Below are positions 11,596-22,813 of a stretch of 64,000 bases of DNA, one piece after another. This stretch comes from Adenanthera pavonina. Lineage: Eukaryota > Streptophyta > Magnoliopsida > Fabales > Fabaceae. Positions within the stretch are counted from its first letter, which is position 1; each line of letters starts with the position of its first letter. The notes under the pieces are model-generated. The model was not told the DNA's origin. It saw only the letters and a program-made list of their open reading frames with translations, and searched no databases. Position numbers and translations under genes: made by a program. Location: the NCBI GenBank assembly GCA_026686845.1, contig JAIVEN010000016.1:34010001-34074000 (forward strand). The letters run 5' to 3'.

Positions 11596-12674
11596 TGATG
11601 AAACACCTAAGCGGAATTCGTCCGATTGAACCTCCAATGACTCGAAATGAACTACAGATCATGCTAGAATCAAATAAGGATACACGAACAACAAAAAAAG
11701 CACTAGTAAAGAAAATATGTGAATCTGAAAATTAAGAAGAAAATAATGCATGAAAATAACAAGAAAATAAGAAAGTTATGTTAGTCAATGGGGTAAGACC
11801 CTAAGAGAATTAGTGTCTTAGAACCCTAGCCTTGGGACGCCACAAATGAAAATCACTCCTTTGATAAGTCTAAGAATTCTCTCAAGAATACAAGGGATAC
11901 AAGAGAAAAACTCACAAGAAAAGAACATAAGTTCTAAAGATTCATTCTCATTAATCTCTCCCTCTCAAAAAAACATAGGTGGCTCCTTATATAAAGAAAT
12001 AAGGCAACCAAAACACTAGGCTAAAATAAAAAAAATGAAAATTACAATAAAAATAAAGAAAATAATCAAATCTAATCAATCCTAAAGAAGATACCACAAT
12101 CTAAATGAAAAAGGAAACAAAATATTCCTCAAATCTATCAAAAGGTGGTACCTTTCTTACTTTAACTAATAGAAAATTCTAGAGCCTAAATTTTAAAAAT
12201 AGGAAACAACTAAAACTTAATCTCCATGACACAATCTTTAACCATAGGATTTATTTTTGGAAATTAAATTAAATAAATGAAAATTCCTAATAAAATTATA
12301 TTAAAAACGTCACTATTCATGATCACATGTAGAGCACATAATGTCTTCAAGTTAGCTCTTCCAAATGGGCTCCTTTTAGATTTGGATCTAGACCTTATAC
12401 AGCTAACAGCATTTTCACACCTTTGGGCTCCTTTTTTTTTTTTGGGCTGTAACTTGAACTAAATAAGTGGGCTCTAAAAATAGCAACTCTTGGATCAATC
12501 CATTTAAAACTTTCTTCATTGTTTTGGACCTTGCTCCAATCTTTGGGCTTATCGAGCATTGCAATGGATCTTTGGGTTCCCAAAATTGCTCTATGTTCTT
12601 GTTCAGCACCTTGATCAAGCTCTCTATGTTACTCTTTGAACTCTTGCAAGATGTGCCTAACCTTTACTCTATCA
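11596..12674 (-). repeat. 3' LTR of B0
   Basis: Begins at 12674 (TGATAGAGT after the polypurine tract CGAGGAGGGAGGGAA) and ends at 11596 with GTGTTTCATCA. It is about 1.08 kb and collinear with the other B LTRs. A TATATAAGG-type box lies in it, and the pyrimidine run near 12430 is longer than in other copies. Confidence 0.9.
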
Positions 12675-13529
12675 TTCCCTCCCTCCTCGAAAGGATTCAT
12701 AATCAAATCTCCATAATCTACATGGAAGGAAAGGGAAATATTATTCGCATCAAAGAGATCATATGGAGGATACTTACCTTTCAAACTAAATTGATACACT
12801 ATGGCTTTGATCATCCTCTCATAAATTGAATGACATTGTTCTCCCTTGGCTGCAAATTTGTTTTAAATATTCCCCTAAGCTTTTGCAACCAATCTCCAGG
12901 ATCAAAAATCTTCCAACCATTATTTCGAACACGTGACTTATGTTCAAGCTTTGGTAGATAAGAAATTGAACTTTTCTTCACACCAAATACACCAATAACC
13001 TACAGCAAATAGCTAGACATAAACTCGACACAAGAAGAAGACTTAAATGGAACCAAAGCATTAGGGAAAATGTGAAGGACGGAATTAGGACACAACATGA
13101 TGCAAAACGACTCAAAAGGGACTAAGGTGGTACAATAATCATATAGAAAGAAATCTGGACAGATTTGGATATAATTCATTAAATTCAAAATCTGGATAGA
13201 TTTGACACATAAAAATGATGTAAATGATAGGGAAAAGATGGAGAAGAAATAACTAAAGGAAACAAAACACAATGACCATGAGATGGAATAGAGAATGTAG
13301 CAACGATGGGTGAATATGACACTAAATTATCATAATTCATCTCTTTCACAAGGGACTCATGCAATATGGACGCATGCAACAAAGGTAGGTGACATAAATC
13401 AAAGAAATTAGAAACGTAATAAGAAGGAAGAAGAAAATACAATGAAGACACATAAGAAAGATGAGGTGAAGAAGGAAGGAGCTTTGTACAAACTACTTCA
13501 AGCTCACTTTCACTCTCATTCTTCCTCAA
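12675..13529 (-). pseudogene. Tail ORF of B0, frameshifted
   Basis: Pieces at 13529-13185, 13272-13000 and 12814-12675 lie in different frames. They show the family pattern in order: KNESESELEVVCTKLLPSS, Phe/Ser/Tyr-rich segments, SIQILNLMNYIQIC, WKIFDPGDWLQKLR-type sequence, and the polypurine-tract peptide ending NPFEEGGNDRV. At least two frameshifts make this copy inactive. Confidence 0.6.
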
Positions 13530-14351
13530 ATACTCTTTTTCTTTTCTCTTTTTCCTCTTCTTCTTTCTCTTCTCTCAATCTTCTTTTCACACGCTCTTTG
13601 TCCACTCACAACAATTTTTTGAATATTTCCTCTCTTATTACTCTCATTTTTATCACTCTTATTCTTCCACTGTAGCTCACTCTTCAAGTTCTCATGACTT
13701 TCGCACAAATGATTATGTGGCAACGATTCATAGGCTTCATCCAAAACACAAGAACAGTTTTTAACATGCCCATTAAAATCAACAGAATAAAAATCTCCAA
13801 TTACCATGTCAACATGCTCAATCTCATCAGTGTAATCATAACAACCAATTTTCAATGAAATTACATCATTAGGACTACTAGGAATTAGCATGCTACTATC
13901 CAAGGAATTTTCAATCAAATCATTAGTAACATGTAAAGCATTATATTCCTCTAAAAGTTGCGCACAATCATGGCTGCTAATCTCATAAACACAAGCAACT
14001 TCATTATTTTCCAATCGTGCCACATCAAGATTTTCAATTTGCATATTGGAGGCACAACTTGAACCAAAGCTATCTAACTCAACACTAACAACATCTAGCT
14101 CAATTTTCTCCATTACAAGTTGCAAAATTTTAATCTCATCTTCACATTCAACATTATTTGCAACTAAATCTAATGACTCAGGATAAGACATATCATCACA
14201 AAAAGAGATTTGAGAGCTAGAAATACCTCTAGAGGATTCTCTTATCTCATCATCATTGGTTGAATCTGCAACTTCTTTATCCACTTGAACTGTGAGAACT
14301 TGTACCTCTTCCAAATGTTCAACAATATTCTTAGCTTCAGGAGGGTGTTCA
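13526..14351 (-). pseudogene. Acidic and basic part of B0 gag-like protein
   Basis: An open stretch of about 260 codons: Asp/Glu/Ser-rich (STNDDEIRESSRGISSSQ; ECEDEIKILQLVMEKIELD; YDYTDEIEHVDMVIGD) ending in a strongly basic tail (KKIERRERRRGKREKKK). Upstream it matches the segment just after the gag core of B2 (HEHPPEA), so the core has been lost at the 14352 junction. No known domain recognised in the acidic part. Confidence 0.6.
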
Positions 14352-14766
14352 TGATCAAATCAAGAAGTTGAATGCCAAATTGGATAGCATGCAAGTTTCT
14401 TCATGCAAAAAGGATGTTAAATTGAACATCCCAAAATTTTGTTAATCTCATAAACACAAGCAACTTTATTATTTTCCAATCGTGCTACATCAAGATTTTC
14501 AATTTGCATATTGGAGGCACAACTTGAGCCAAAGCTATCTAACTCAACACTAACAACATCTAGCTCAATTTTCTCCATTACAAGTTGCAAAATTTTAATC
14601 TCATCTTCACATTCAACATTATTTGAAACTAAATCTAATGACTCAAGACAAGACGTATCATCACCAAAAGAGATTTGAGAGCTAGAAATACCTCTAGAGG
14701 ATTCTCTTATCTCATCATCATTGGTTGAAACTACAACTTCTTTATCCACTTGAACTGTGAGAACTT
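14352..14766. other. Chimeric joint: plus-strand gag fragment then inverted copy of B0 sequence
   Basis: 14352-14441 is a plus-strand fragment of A-type gag (reads IKKLNAKLDSMQVSSCKKD). 14442-14766 is minus strand and nearly identical to 13978-14301 of B0, so a ~325-bp piece of the acidic region is present twice in the same orientation, about 465 bp apart. Family A sequence in plus orientation resumes at 14763. The second copy contains an open frame of about 110 codons. Confidence 0.75.
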
Positions 14767-15265
14767 GTCAATGTGCATCATCCACAGGTGTCAAATCTTT
14801 CCAAATTTTGAACCTAACAAATAATGTGAAAATCCACTCAGCTTTCATCCCATATGTTTATTCTACAATCTCAATTTTCCTTGAGTCTTGTTGTGTCAAA
14901 TTTGCCTCTAGTTCTTTGTTGCAAGTTATTAATGTGGATATTATGGAAGGAAAATCAAGTTCTCATGCACTAATGCATGACAACAAGTCATATGTAATTC
15001 AAACTAATGGTCATTACAAGATTTTTGATCGTGGAGATTAGTTTGGAATGCAAGAATGTAAAGATGAAACTTTACAAGGGATGAATTTGCAACCAAGAGT
15101 CATTATTAAACCACAAGTTCAAGCAAAGGATGAAGAGAAGAGGCATCAATCAGACTTGAAAAGTAAGTATACGCTCCATTTTTTATTTGATACTTCTAAT
15201 CATTCCCTTTCTTTCCATGTAGATTATGGAGATTCGAGGACGAATCTTTCCGAGGATGGAGGGAA
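14763..15265 (+). pseudogene. Tail ORF of A2
   Basis: Plus-strand counterpart of the A1 tail. It is open from 14757 to 15407 with one stop at 15039-15041, just after the PGDW position, which here reads DRGD. It shows FQILNLTNNVKIHSAFIPYV, MEGKSSSHALMHDNKSYVI, and then the polypurine-tract peptide DYGDSRTNLSEDGGNDRVR that leads into the LTR. The same frame continues about 45 codons into the LTR with a GPMTKVRTKAMK motif. Confidence 0.6.
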
Positions 15266-16244
15266 TGATAGAGTACGATCGAAGCTTGAAGCATTTGATG
15301 ATGAGGGCAACAAGCTAAGAGAAACAATGGACCATGGACAAATTCAAGGCCTACTTCAAGGCATTGGAGGACCAATGACTAAAGTTAGAACAAAAGCCAT
15401 GAAGTAATCCATGAATGGGTTGATCCAAAATATGATTAAAATGGAACCATTGTATTTTAATGATTTTGAGGCCCAAAATAAAGAAAGAGGCAAGTTGAAA
15501 ATCTGAAGCCAAATTATAGTCAACAAGCTCAACTTGGAGAAGGCCCAACATGGAGAATTCACTTAAAATACATGTCCTTCTCATGTGGTCATTAAAAGAG
15601 ACGTTTTTAATAAGTTCTATTAGAATTACTTTAGTCAATTTGTTTCCTGTTGAATAAAAGGCATATAATGATCTGATTTGATCTCCCTTTATTTAGGAAT
15701 AGGATTTCAGCATATTCTCTTCCTTTTTGCATTAAAGAAGAGCCAACTTTTCAAAGTCAAAATTAGAATTAAATGCTCCTTTTTGCTTAGGGTTTCCTTT
15801 TTGTATTAATTAGCATTAATAAGATTAGATTTGTGGGGTGAACTAGAGTTAGTTTGTGGGTTAATACTTGCCTATAAATAGGCACCTCTTGTACTCTTGC
15901 AAACCACAACATGAATGAATGTATTTCTTTTCAGCAACTTTGTTGTTGTTCAGTGAATTCTTTCTTGCTTATCCTTGAGTGCCAGAAAGAATGAGGACTT
16001 ATCAAGGAGTGGTGATCCTTGTGGCATCCCGGAGTTAGGATTCAAGAGACGAGTTCTCTTGGAGTCTATTTCCTTCGACCAACATTTTTGTTTCAGTCTT
16101 CTTATTTTCATCGTTCCTATTTTCTTTAGTTTTTGTTCATTGTTGTTCTTCATTGTTCTTGTGTTCAATTCATGTTTCCTTGAGTTGCATGATCCTTAAC
16201 TTAAAGAAGGCTTTTATGACGAGTTCCTAACGTGTCTCCCATCA
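15266..16244 (+). repeat. 3' LTR of A2 (family A)
   Basis: Begins TGATAGAGTACGATCG right after the polypurine tract and ends GTGTCTCCCATCA; 979 bp. It matches the minus-strand LTR at 7082-9063. The right flank is TGATC. The 5' partner LTR is absent. Confidence 0.88.
15873..15880 (+). promoter_or_regulatory. TATA box of family A LTR
   Basis: TATAAATA in the context CCTATAAATAGGCACC, in the middle of the LTR. It lies about 35 bp upstream of CTTGCAAACCACAAC, a plausible transcription start region (U3/R border). Confidence 0.55.
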
Positions 16245-16633
16245 TGATCATTGTAAGAAGAAAAACTCATTTTTAAATATATGTGTTTGATATTTTTAAA
16301 CTTCAATTGGCGAAAATATTTTTAAGGAAAGGTGAAATTTTTAGGAGGATAAATGAAAATTTTAGGTGACTTTATATGAAAATTTCACCTTATGCTAAAA
16401 AGTGAATTTTGGGGTATTGGTGGCCACTACCCTTGTAACTTGAACGTCGGTAAACCCCATTGATCCCAATGAGGTATCCACAAGGATTAGGTTGAGTTTT
16501 TTTAACTATTTGAACTATAATACCAATGATGTGTTTTTTCCAATCACCCTTAAAGTTATGGTTGATTAAATTTTGGTGCATTAAGGCAGAATTGGTGACA
16601 AGTTCATTCACATGAAATTATGGTAGGAATGCA
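16245..16633. other. Unassigned AT-rich sequence
   Basis: No similarity to the families in this window was seen. It holds an inverted repeat AGGTGAAATTTT (16330-16341) and AAAATTTCACCT (16379-16390). A 73-codon minus-strand frame (16611-16390) has no recognisable motif and is not supported. Confidence 0.4.
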
Positions 16634-16861
16634 ATGAAGGGGAAAGGAGGTGGAAAGAAAAGATCACGTGTATCAAGTTTAAATATATTCAAGAAAGAAT
16701 ATTGTGCTAAGCATAAAATACAATCAGGTTACAAGATTATTGGAAAATACAATGCTATAGCAGTGGATGTGTGGAACAAGTTACCAAAAGAGGATAGGGA
16801 TTGATACAATGCAATGGCATCTCATGTGAAGGAAGAGGGAGGTGGAAGATTGACATTGTAA
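16634..16861 (+). pseudogene. HMG-box-like protein fragment with in-frame stop
   Basis: From the ATG at 16634 the frame starts MKGKGGGKKRSRVSSLNIFK. It continues with KEYCAKHK, IIGKYNAIAVDVWNKLPKED and, after a TGA at 16802-16804, YNAMASHVKEEGGG, ending TAA at 16859-16861. The spacing of aromatic and basic residues (F..EY..KH, IGK, W..LP.EDR, Y..MA) resembles an HMG-box. It is short, lacks an obvious promoter, and its last codons touch LTR C. It could be a captured or relic host fragment. The family call is tentative. Confidence 0.35.
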
Positions 16862-18832
16862 CACCTTATACTTAGACTCATTTCCTATGTATTAAACTCA
16901 AATTATGTCCATTATTGTATGTTTAGAGACTTGATTGCATAAAAATAGTAAAACAGAATTTTTCAATTAACCAGGTACTGTTCATTTGGTTAATTCCACT
17001 TTATCTGTCAAACTTTGAAAATTCATAACTAATTCTATAACAATTGTATCGAAGTGATTCAACTCTTTAAAAATATCTAAAAAGACTCTTTACATGAAAA
17101 AAAAAAATAGAGTATTTTATGACCCAATTCATACAATTTATCCTCAAAGATTTACTATACGTTTAGTCATTTTGAAACTTCTCAGGTTTTGACTTTATCT
17201 TTTAAAATTCATAATTCATGATATCCTAAGCCAAATCATGCATTCTTTTGTTATTGGAAAGTTCTGTGTATCTACCTTTTAGACATATTTTTCTTATATA
17301 TTTATTCTACTACAATATGGTAGGGCATTTACTTAAATCAATAGGGGTTAAAGCTCCACTTTTACTAGAATAGTTTTAATAAAATGTATATATATCTCAT
17401 TATATATCTCCAATTACTACCAAATTAGTGGCATCTTAAACCTAAAACATAGAGGTTTCTATACATATAAACCGCTAAATTTTTGGAGCTCTACATGATT
17501 TTATGTTCCCTTTTGAAGCAACCATTACCTACAGTGGAAATTTAGGTTGTTCTTTTTCACATTTCCCTGATCTGAATCCTAACTTCAAAAATTCATAACA
17601 ATTTGCACACACATCTAAATGAAGTTGTCTTTAAATCATTTTAAAGCTTTACTTGTCTACTTTAATAGCATATATAGCACATACACAACATACCATATTT
17701 TGAATGAAGTACCTCTATTCTAATTTCAATTGGTCATCTTGGACAAAATCATATTATAACTCATCAAAATAAACCTCATAAGCTTAAAATTTTATCATTC
17801 ATTACTCCAAATCTATACATAACCTCATGTAAGGATCATAAAATCAAAATAATACATGATTTTATATAATTTACTAAAATAATACATCATAATTGGCTCC
17901 ATTTATTCCATAGTTGTGTTCCTCCTTTATCCACATAGCTTTACCTTGACCGTTGTTACATCTTGGTCCTATCAAGGTTAGTTATTTGAAAAGGAATGAG
18001 ATTCTTTGAATAGTTACATCCATATTATCATGGTAACACTTTGAAAATTGGACATCCTAAGGTCATAAAACTCTTCATAGAACCAGTCAACAACACATTT
18101 ACATCACAAATCATTCAATCAAAGGCATGGCATATTCAAAGAATCATGGAAATCAAACTTAGCAATATTAGGCATAAATGGACAAATAACCACCTTGGTG
18201 CTTTCCAAATCTTTCCAAACTATGCACACTCTTTCCTTGATTTTCAATTGCCTTTTGGAACCTATAGCATCATAAAATCAAGTCTCAATCCATTGGTTCC
18301 AACTCTTGCTTCACAAAGTGGAACTTAAACCTTAAAATTCTATTTAGTTATTCTTTGGAAATTTCTTGTACAACACACTTATTCTAACCTATTTTGGATC
18401 CAAATGATTCATTTTTGAGGTCAAAATTATGAAATTCCTTTCTTATTACAAACCCTAAATAGGTACAAAATTAGTGAAAATTGTAGAAAAATAATAACTC
18501 ATCAAACTTGCAAACCAATCCCATATTCTTGTATCTTGTGGCCTACACGTCACTTTTTATGGTTTGATTTCTCCATGGCTTCATTTTCTCTCTCTTCTTT
18601 CTCTCTTAAGATGAAATTTCAGGGGTGAAAATGAGAGAAAATAGCCCATAAAACTCTTCACAAACACTAAGATATACAAGAGAGATGTTACCTTGGAAGT
18701 TTGATGTCAAAACTTTGCCTTTTGCTTTGTCAATGTTTCCAAGGTTTTCCCATGACTTCTTGCTCTCCTTCCTTCACTATTTGTTCGTGTTTGAAATAGA
18801 GAAGATGACATTAAATGGCTAAATATGATATT

Positions 18833-21360
18833 TGTAATATCCCAAATTTTACTAGATATCAAGTAGTGAAAGAAGAAAAAATAAATGATAATGTAAAATA
18901 CAGAAGGAATTACAGAAAACGGAGAGACACAAAAACAAATGAGAATGGCAAAAAGGTCATTTCTCCAAATTAGAAGAAAAATAAGAAAATTATATTTTTA
19001 ACCTAAGAAATAAGAATTCTTTGCAAAATGGTCCTTGAAATAAAAGAATTCTATTCCTTTGAGTCCCTAGGTAAAATTACAAGAAAGACCTGAAAGTTTC
19101 AAAAATTATAATTAAACCCCGGGTCAGGGCAATTATGTAAATATTAAAGATTACTATCAAAACAAGACTCGAGATGAACTGAGTCCAATGGTATATAGCA
19201 TGGACATTAACTAATTAAAAATAAAGAAATAATTAGTGCCAAATGTTCAAAAGTAACTTTATATTGATAAAGTATATTATGGGCCCTATAGATGTTTAAA
19301 AGGTGACCGAGACACGATATAGGCCTCAGACAGATATTGTTTAGTACAAAATAATTAAGGAAATATAAATATAAATTTAGAATGGTCATATATTCCTAAA
19401 ATACTTATATAGTATAAAAAGCGACTTTCTCGGTACCAATAAAAAGTATCCGTCACAAGATATATTTGGACTAGGAAAAATATGTAGTATTATGATAATT
19501 TTCACTCTGTCTTAGATATTTGGATAGCTCACTTTTTTGGCCAAAATTTCTCAAGGAAGACTTGAATTTTAGGCCAAACAACTTGTGACTTTTGGACCAA
19601 AAAGTGATTAGGGTTAAGTGAGTAATTAGTGAGCTAATTAAGCCAATTAACCCCTCCGTTCTCCTTATTTCAAACATGAGGTCTATAATAGAAAAACAAA
19701 GAAAGAAAACGCAGAAAAGAAAGATAGAAAAGAGAGAAGGAAGAAGAGAAAGCTTGAGGAAGCTCCAAGGCACAAGTTGTGGTAAGATTTCTACTACCCT
19801 AAGCTTGCGATTTAGAGTATTTTGTGGTCGTTCCATGGAGTGTTTTCTTTCTCCACCCTCTCTTAAGATTTCGGCCAAGACCTTAAACCAAGAAAGGAAT
19901 GAGTTTTGTTGAACAAACTTAGGGGACATGCAAAACTAGTCTCCTAAAGCATGAAAATGGTATTAGTTTAAGGTATTACAAAATATAGCAAATTTTCTCC
20001 ATTTCCCCTAATATTTAATCAGTTAGGGTTTGTGTTTAGAGTTTGAATTTCATGTTTTTGACCCCAAAAATTAATTCCTTGGGTCCAAATTAGTTAAGTA
20101 CAAGTGGGGTTTCAAGAAAATCTCAAAGGAAAGCAAAATGAGAATTTTAGGTTTTTTGAGCACTTTATGGTATAGCTCTTGAAACTAGTGGTTAAAATAC
20201 TTAAATGATGTCACGACTAGGTTCAAGAAAGTTGTGGAAGGCTTAAGAAGTGGTATACTAAGTATGGGAAGCAAGGGAATACTCAAAGGTAGTAAATTTA
20301 CTGATTTTTGCATTATGTTGTCTTTATGATTTCTATGAGAATGATCATTTGCCACATGGTTGTTTTGATGATTTGTAATTGTTGGTTGTGCTAAATGAAG
20401 AGGTTTTCGATCTCTGGATATCCCTTTTGCAAACTAAAATGCTGTACAAATTTTTAGAGAATTATGTGACTTTATGTGTTCAAGCAATTGTTGTTTGTCT
20501 CCATGAATCTTATTTTTAAATGTGATAATATATGTGCTTGATTGGTCATTACTACTGAGATTCTTTGAATCTCACCCTCCCACATGCTAACCATGTCTAG
20601 GAAACAACTATGGTAAGGCCACCAAGGAAGAGAAAGGAAAGGAGAAAGTACTTGGTGATTAACATGTTGTTGTTTGCAATGGCCAGGAGCTTTGAACTTT
20701 TATGTAAATTTGTTTCTTCAAGCCTTTACGTTCCTTTAGGTCTTAGAGAATATATGGCATGATATGAAGATAAGTTATGGCCATGTAAGTATTTCATGAT
20801 TTTTATGTAAATATTTTATGACTTTTACTTTGCAAAATACTTAGATGCAAATGGTCATTCTGACCTCTTGATAGTGAATCTGCCATTGTTTGGACGTTTT
20901 GATGTATAATATATGAATCTTGTATATGATAGAACGTAGATAGAAATAGCTTTCAAATGGTCTAGAGAGCACTCAATTTGGATGTATGTACGATTTATAG
21001 TAATTTTCCAAATTTAGTACTAGAAAACTGGATTTTCTGAAATTGGCCAAATAAATAGTAGAATTTCACAAAATTTATTGTATAAATTGGCCCATTCATT
21101 GCTTTATTTTATATTTTTTTCATGTAGAAAATCTTCTAAGTTATTTTTAAAAACTTGAATCACTAGCATACGATTTTCATAGAATTAGTTATGATTTTCT
21201 GAAATTCAGTCAGTGAAAAGAAATTAGACTAAATAAATAGTACTAGAATTTTGGAAAGTTTTATCATGACATATTATGTGATTCAAGATTCTAACAAGGT
21301 ATAAATAGACTTTATAATGATCCAATACTTAGGAAAATGGCCCTAAATCAAGGTGTTGCA
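18833..21360 (+). mobile_element. Solo LTR D1 (gypsy, Tekay/Del-like)
   Basis: Runs from TGTAATATCCC to AAGGTGTTGCA, 2528 bp, and is flanked by a perfect 5-bp duplication ATATT (18828-18832 and 21361-21365). It is collinear with D2. A possible TATA region (TATATAGTATAAAAAG) lies near 19405-19422. It inserted in LTR C. Confidence 0.92.
20610..20762 (+). CDS. Small ORF inside LTR D1, basic then hydrophobic
   Basis: 50 codons starting MVRPPRKRKERRK, followed by a hydrophobic run (NMLLFAMARSFELLCKF). The equivalent ORF in D2 begins MARPPRKRKERRK and is 83 codons. Conservation of the basic start could reflect coding or merely a shared, purine-rich LTR sequence. I do not recognise it and no function is claimed. 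Confidence 0.25.
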   Translation: MVRPPRKRKERRKYLVINMLLFAMARSFELLCKFVSSSLYVPLGLREYMA

Positions 21361-21845
21361 ATATTTATTCAATAAAGTTAATTAATTAACTTTTCCTTTA
21401 ACTTTAATTAGTTTTTCTTTTAAAAAACTTTTCATAAAATTCCACTTGTATCGCAATCTGAAACCAGGCATGATTATCCTTATTTTTTGACTAAGAAATT
21501 GCTTCAATAATTTTTATAGATCAAAATTCCCTTTACAGATTAAATGTACTCGTATCGATTAAATAATTTTGCAAAAATTGTCAACATATTGGTACAAGAT
21601 CTTCAAAAAATAAATTTTGAATTAAAATTATTATCTTAACCCAAAATATATTTCATATCATCATATATCATATTATATTGTTATCACCACCCAATCCACC
21701 ATATATCACAATCTCACAATGTCATGTGGTGATTCTCATATTATCATATAGTAATCATCATCATATGTCACAATGTCATACATGCATCACGTCATGTCAC
21801 ATCTACATCATCATCTCTAATCATCATCATAATCACCACATGCTA

Positions 21846-22799
21846 CAAAGGGGAGGAGTTTCAAGAGCTTGGTGGACATGGAAGGCATGACCATGTGACT
21901 GAACAAGGAACCCAAGTATGGAACAAGAAAGATCCTTTGCAAGGAATGGGTGGGCCTATGACAAGAGCAAGGACTAAGGCAATGAAGCAAGCTCTCAATG
22001 GATTGATTCAAGAAGTAATTCAACAAGAGCCCATCTACTTAGCTCAATTTTCAGCCCAAAAGGCTTCAAGAGGCATGTTCGTCATGGCTAGTATGCTAGA
22101 AACTGATCCAAGCCTAACAGACAAGGCCCAAATAGAAGAACTCACTTAAAGAAGATGTGCCAAGCTTGTGACCATTTAAGTAGTGTTCTTTTATTAAATA
22201 AATTAATAATTTTCATTTTTTTTATTACTTAATTCAGAAATAAGGTTTTGACAATTAGTTTCCTATTTTGAATTTATTTGTGAGGATCTCTTTAGATTTG
22301 ATTTTGTTTCCTATTTTTGGGTACCACTTATTCAGCATATATCTAGTCTTATTTTTGTGTAAGGTGGTGCCATTCTAAGAGATTTAGGATCTAAACTATT
22401 TTTAGCAAATTAGCCCTAGGGTTTTTGCTTTCTTTTTCTTTAAAAACGTCCCATTTGTACTGGGCAAAGCAGAGATGAATGAATAATGTGTTTTCACTAA
22501 AACTTTGTGAGTTTTCTTGTTCTCTTGGTGAGCTTGAGAGACTCTTTGGCATATCAAAGAGTGGTCTTCTCTTTGTGGTGTCTATAGCTAAGGTTTCAAG
22601 AAATAAGTTTTCTTGGAGTCTTGCTTCTTGACCAATAACTTCTATTATTCGTATTCGTGCATTCTTCTTTGTTTATCTTTTCTGTTTGTTTAATTTGTCC
22701 TTGGTGTTTTATTTGCTTCTCTTTGATCCTAGCACGATCCTTACGTTTCCCAATTCGATTGAAGGTTCATGAGACCAGTTCTACACGGGTTTTCTATCA
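21846..22799 (+). repeat. 5' LTR of E1, first ~24 bp missing
   Basis: Homology with the E2 LTR starts at CAAAGGGGAGGAG, so the initial TGATGGAGCAC-type end is lost at the joint with LTR C. The end is GGTTTTCTATCA at 22799, two bases before the primer-binding site. One frame, open to 22149, carries GGPMTRARTKAMKQALNGLI and then an Ala/Glu-rich end. This is the LTR-encoded C-terminus of the integrase ORF. Confidence 0.88.
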
Positions 22800-22801
22800 T
22801 T

Positions 22802-22813
22802 TGGTATCAGAGC
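22802..22813 (+). promoter_or_regulatory. Primer-binding site of E1
   Basis: TGGTATCAGAGC, complementary to the 3' end of initiator methionine tRNA, two bases after the LTR end. Confidence 0.95.

Larger units (their letters stand above)
11596..14351 (-). mobile_element. Non-autonomous LTR element B0 (family B), 3' half
   Basis: Minus-strand order: acidic gag tail (14351-13526), tail ORF (13529-12675), polypurine tract and 3' LTR (12674-11596). The gag core and everything 5' are absent. At 14351/14352 it meets a plus-strand gag fragment of family A, making a head-to-head chimera. Inserted in the leader of A1. The left flank is CAAAA; no matching duplication lies on the right. Confidence 0.75.
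16857..21845 (-). repeat. LTR C (gypsy, Tekay/Del-like), 5' truncated, split by D1
   Basis: On the minus strand the 3' end at 16857 reads AGTATAAGGTGTTACA, preceded by blocks (AGAATTAGTTATGAATTTTC) seen near the 3' ends of the D LTRs. The parts are 16857-18832 and 21361-21845; solo LTR D1 sits between them. The 5' part (21640-21840) is rich in degenerate ATC/ATG repeats. It stops where E1 begins, so the LTR start is missing. No internal region is attached. Confidence 0.6.

Noticed and set aside
11596..16244. One complete element with inverted LTRs
   Set aside because: The two LTRs belong to different families (B and A), and flanks CAAAA and TGATC do not form a duplication.
16330..16390. MITE or terminator-like inverted repeat
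   Set aside because: Only 12-bp arms with a 37-base AT-rich loop and no flanking duplication seen; too weak in AT-rich DNA.
16245..16860. tRNA, rRNA or other structured RNA genes
   Set aside because: No tRNA arm motifs or rRNA blocks seen here or elsewhere; the TGGTATCAGAGC sites are primer-binding sites, not tRNA genes.
21640..21840. ATC/ATG-rich stretch considered as a microsatellite or separate satellite
   Set aside because: Units are irregular and the same type of sequence occurs inside a related LTR at 34500-34700, so it is part of the LTR.
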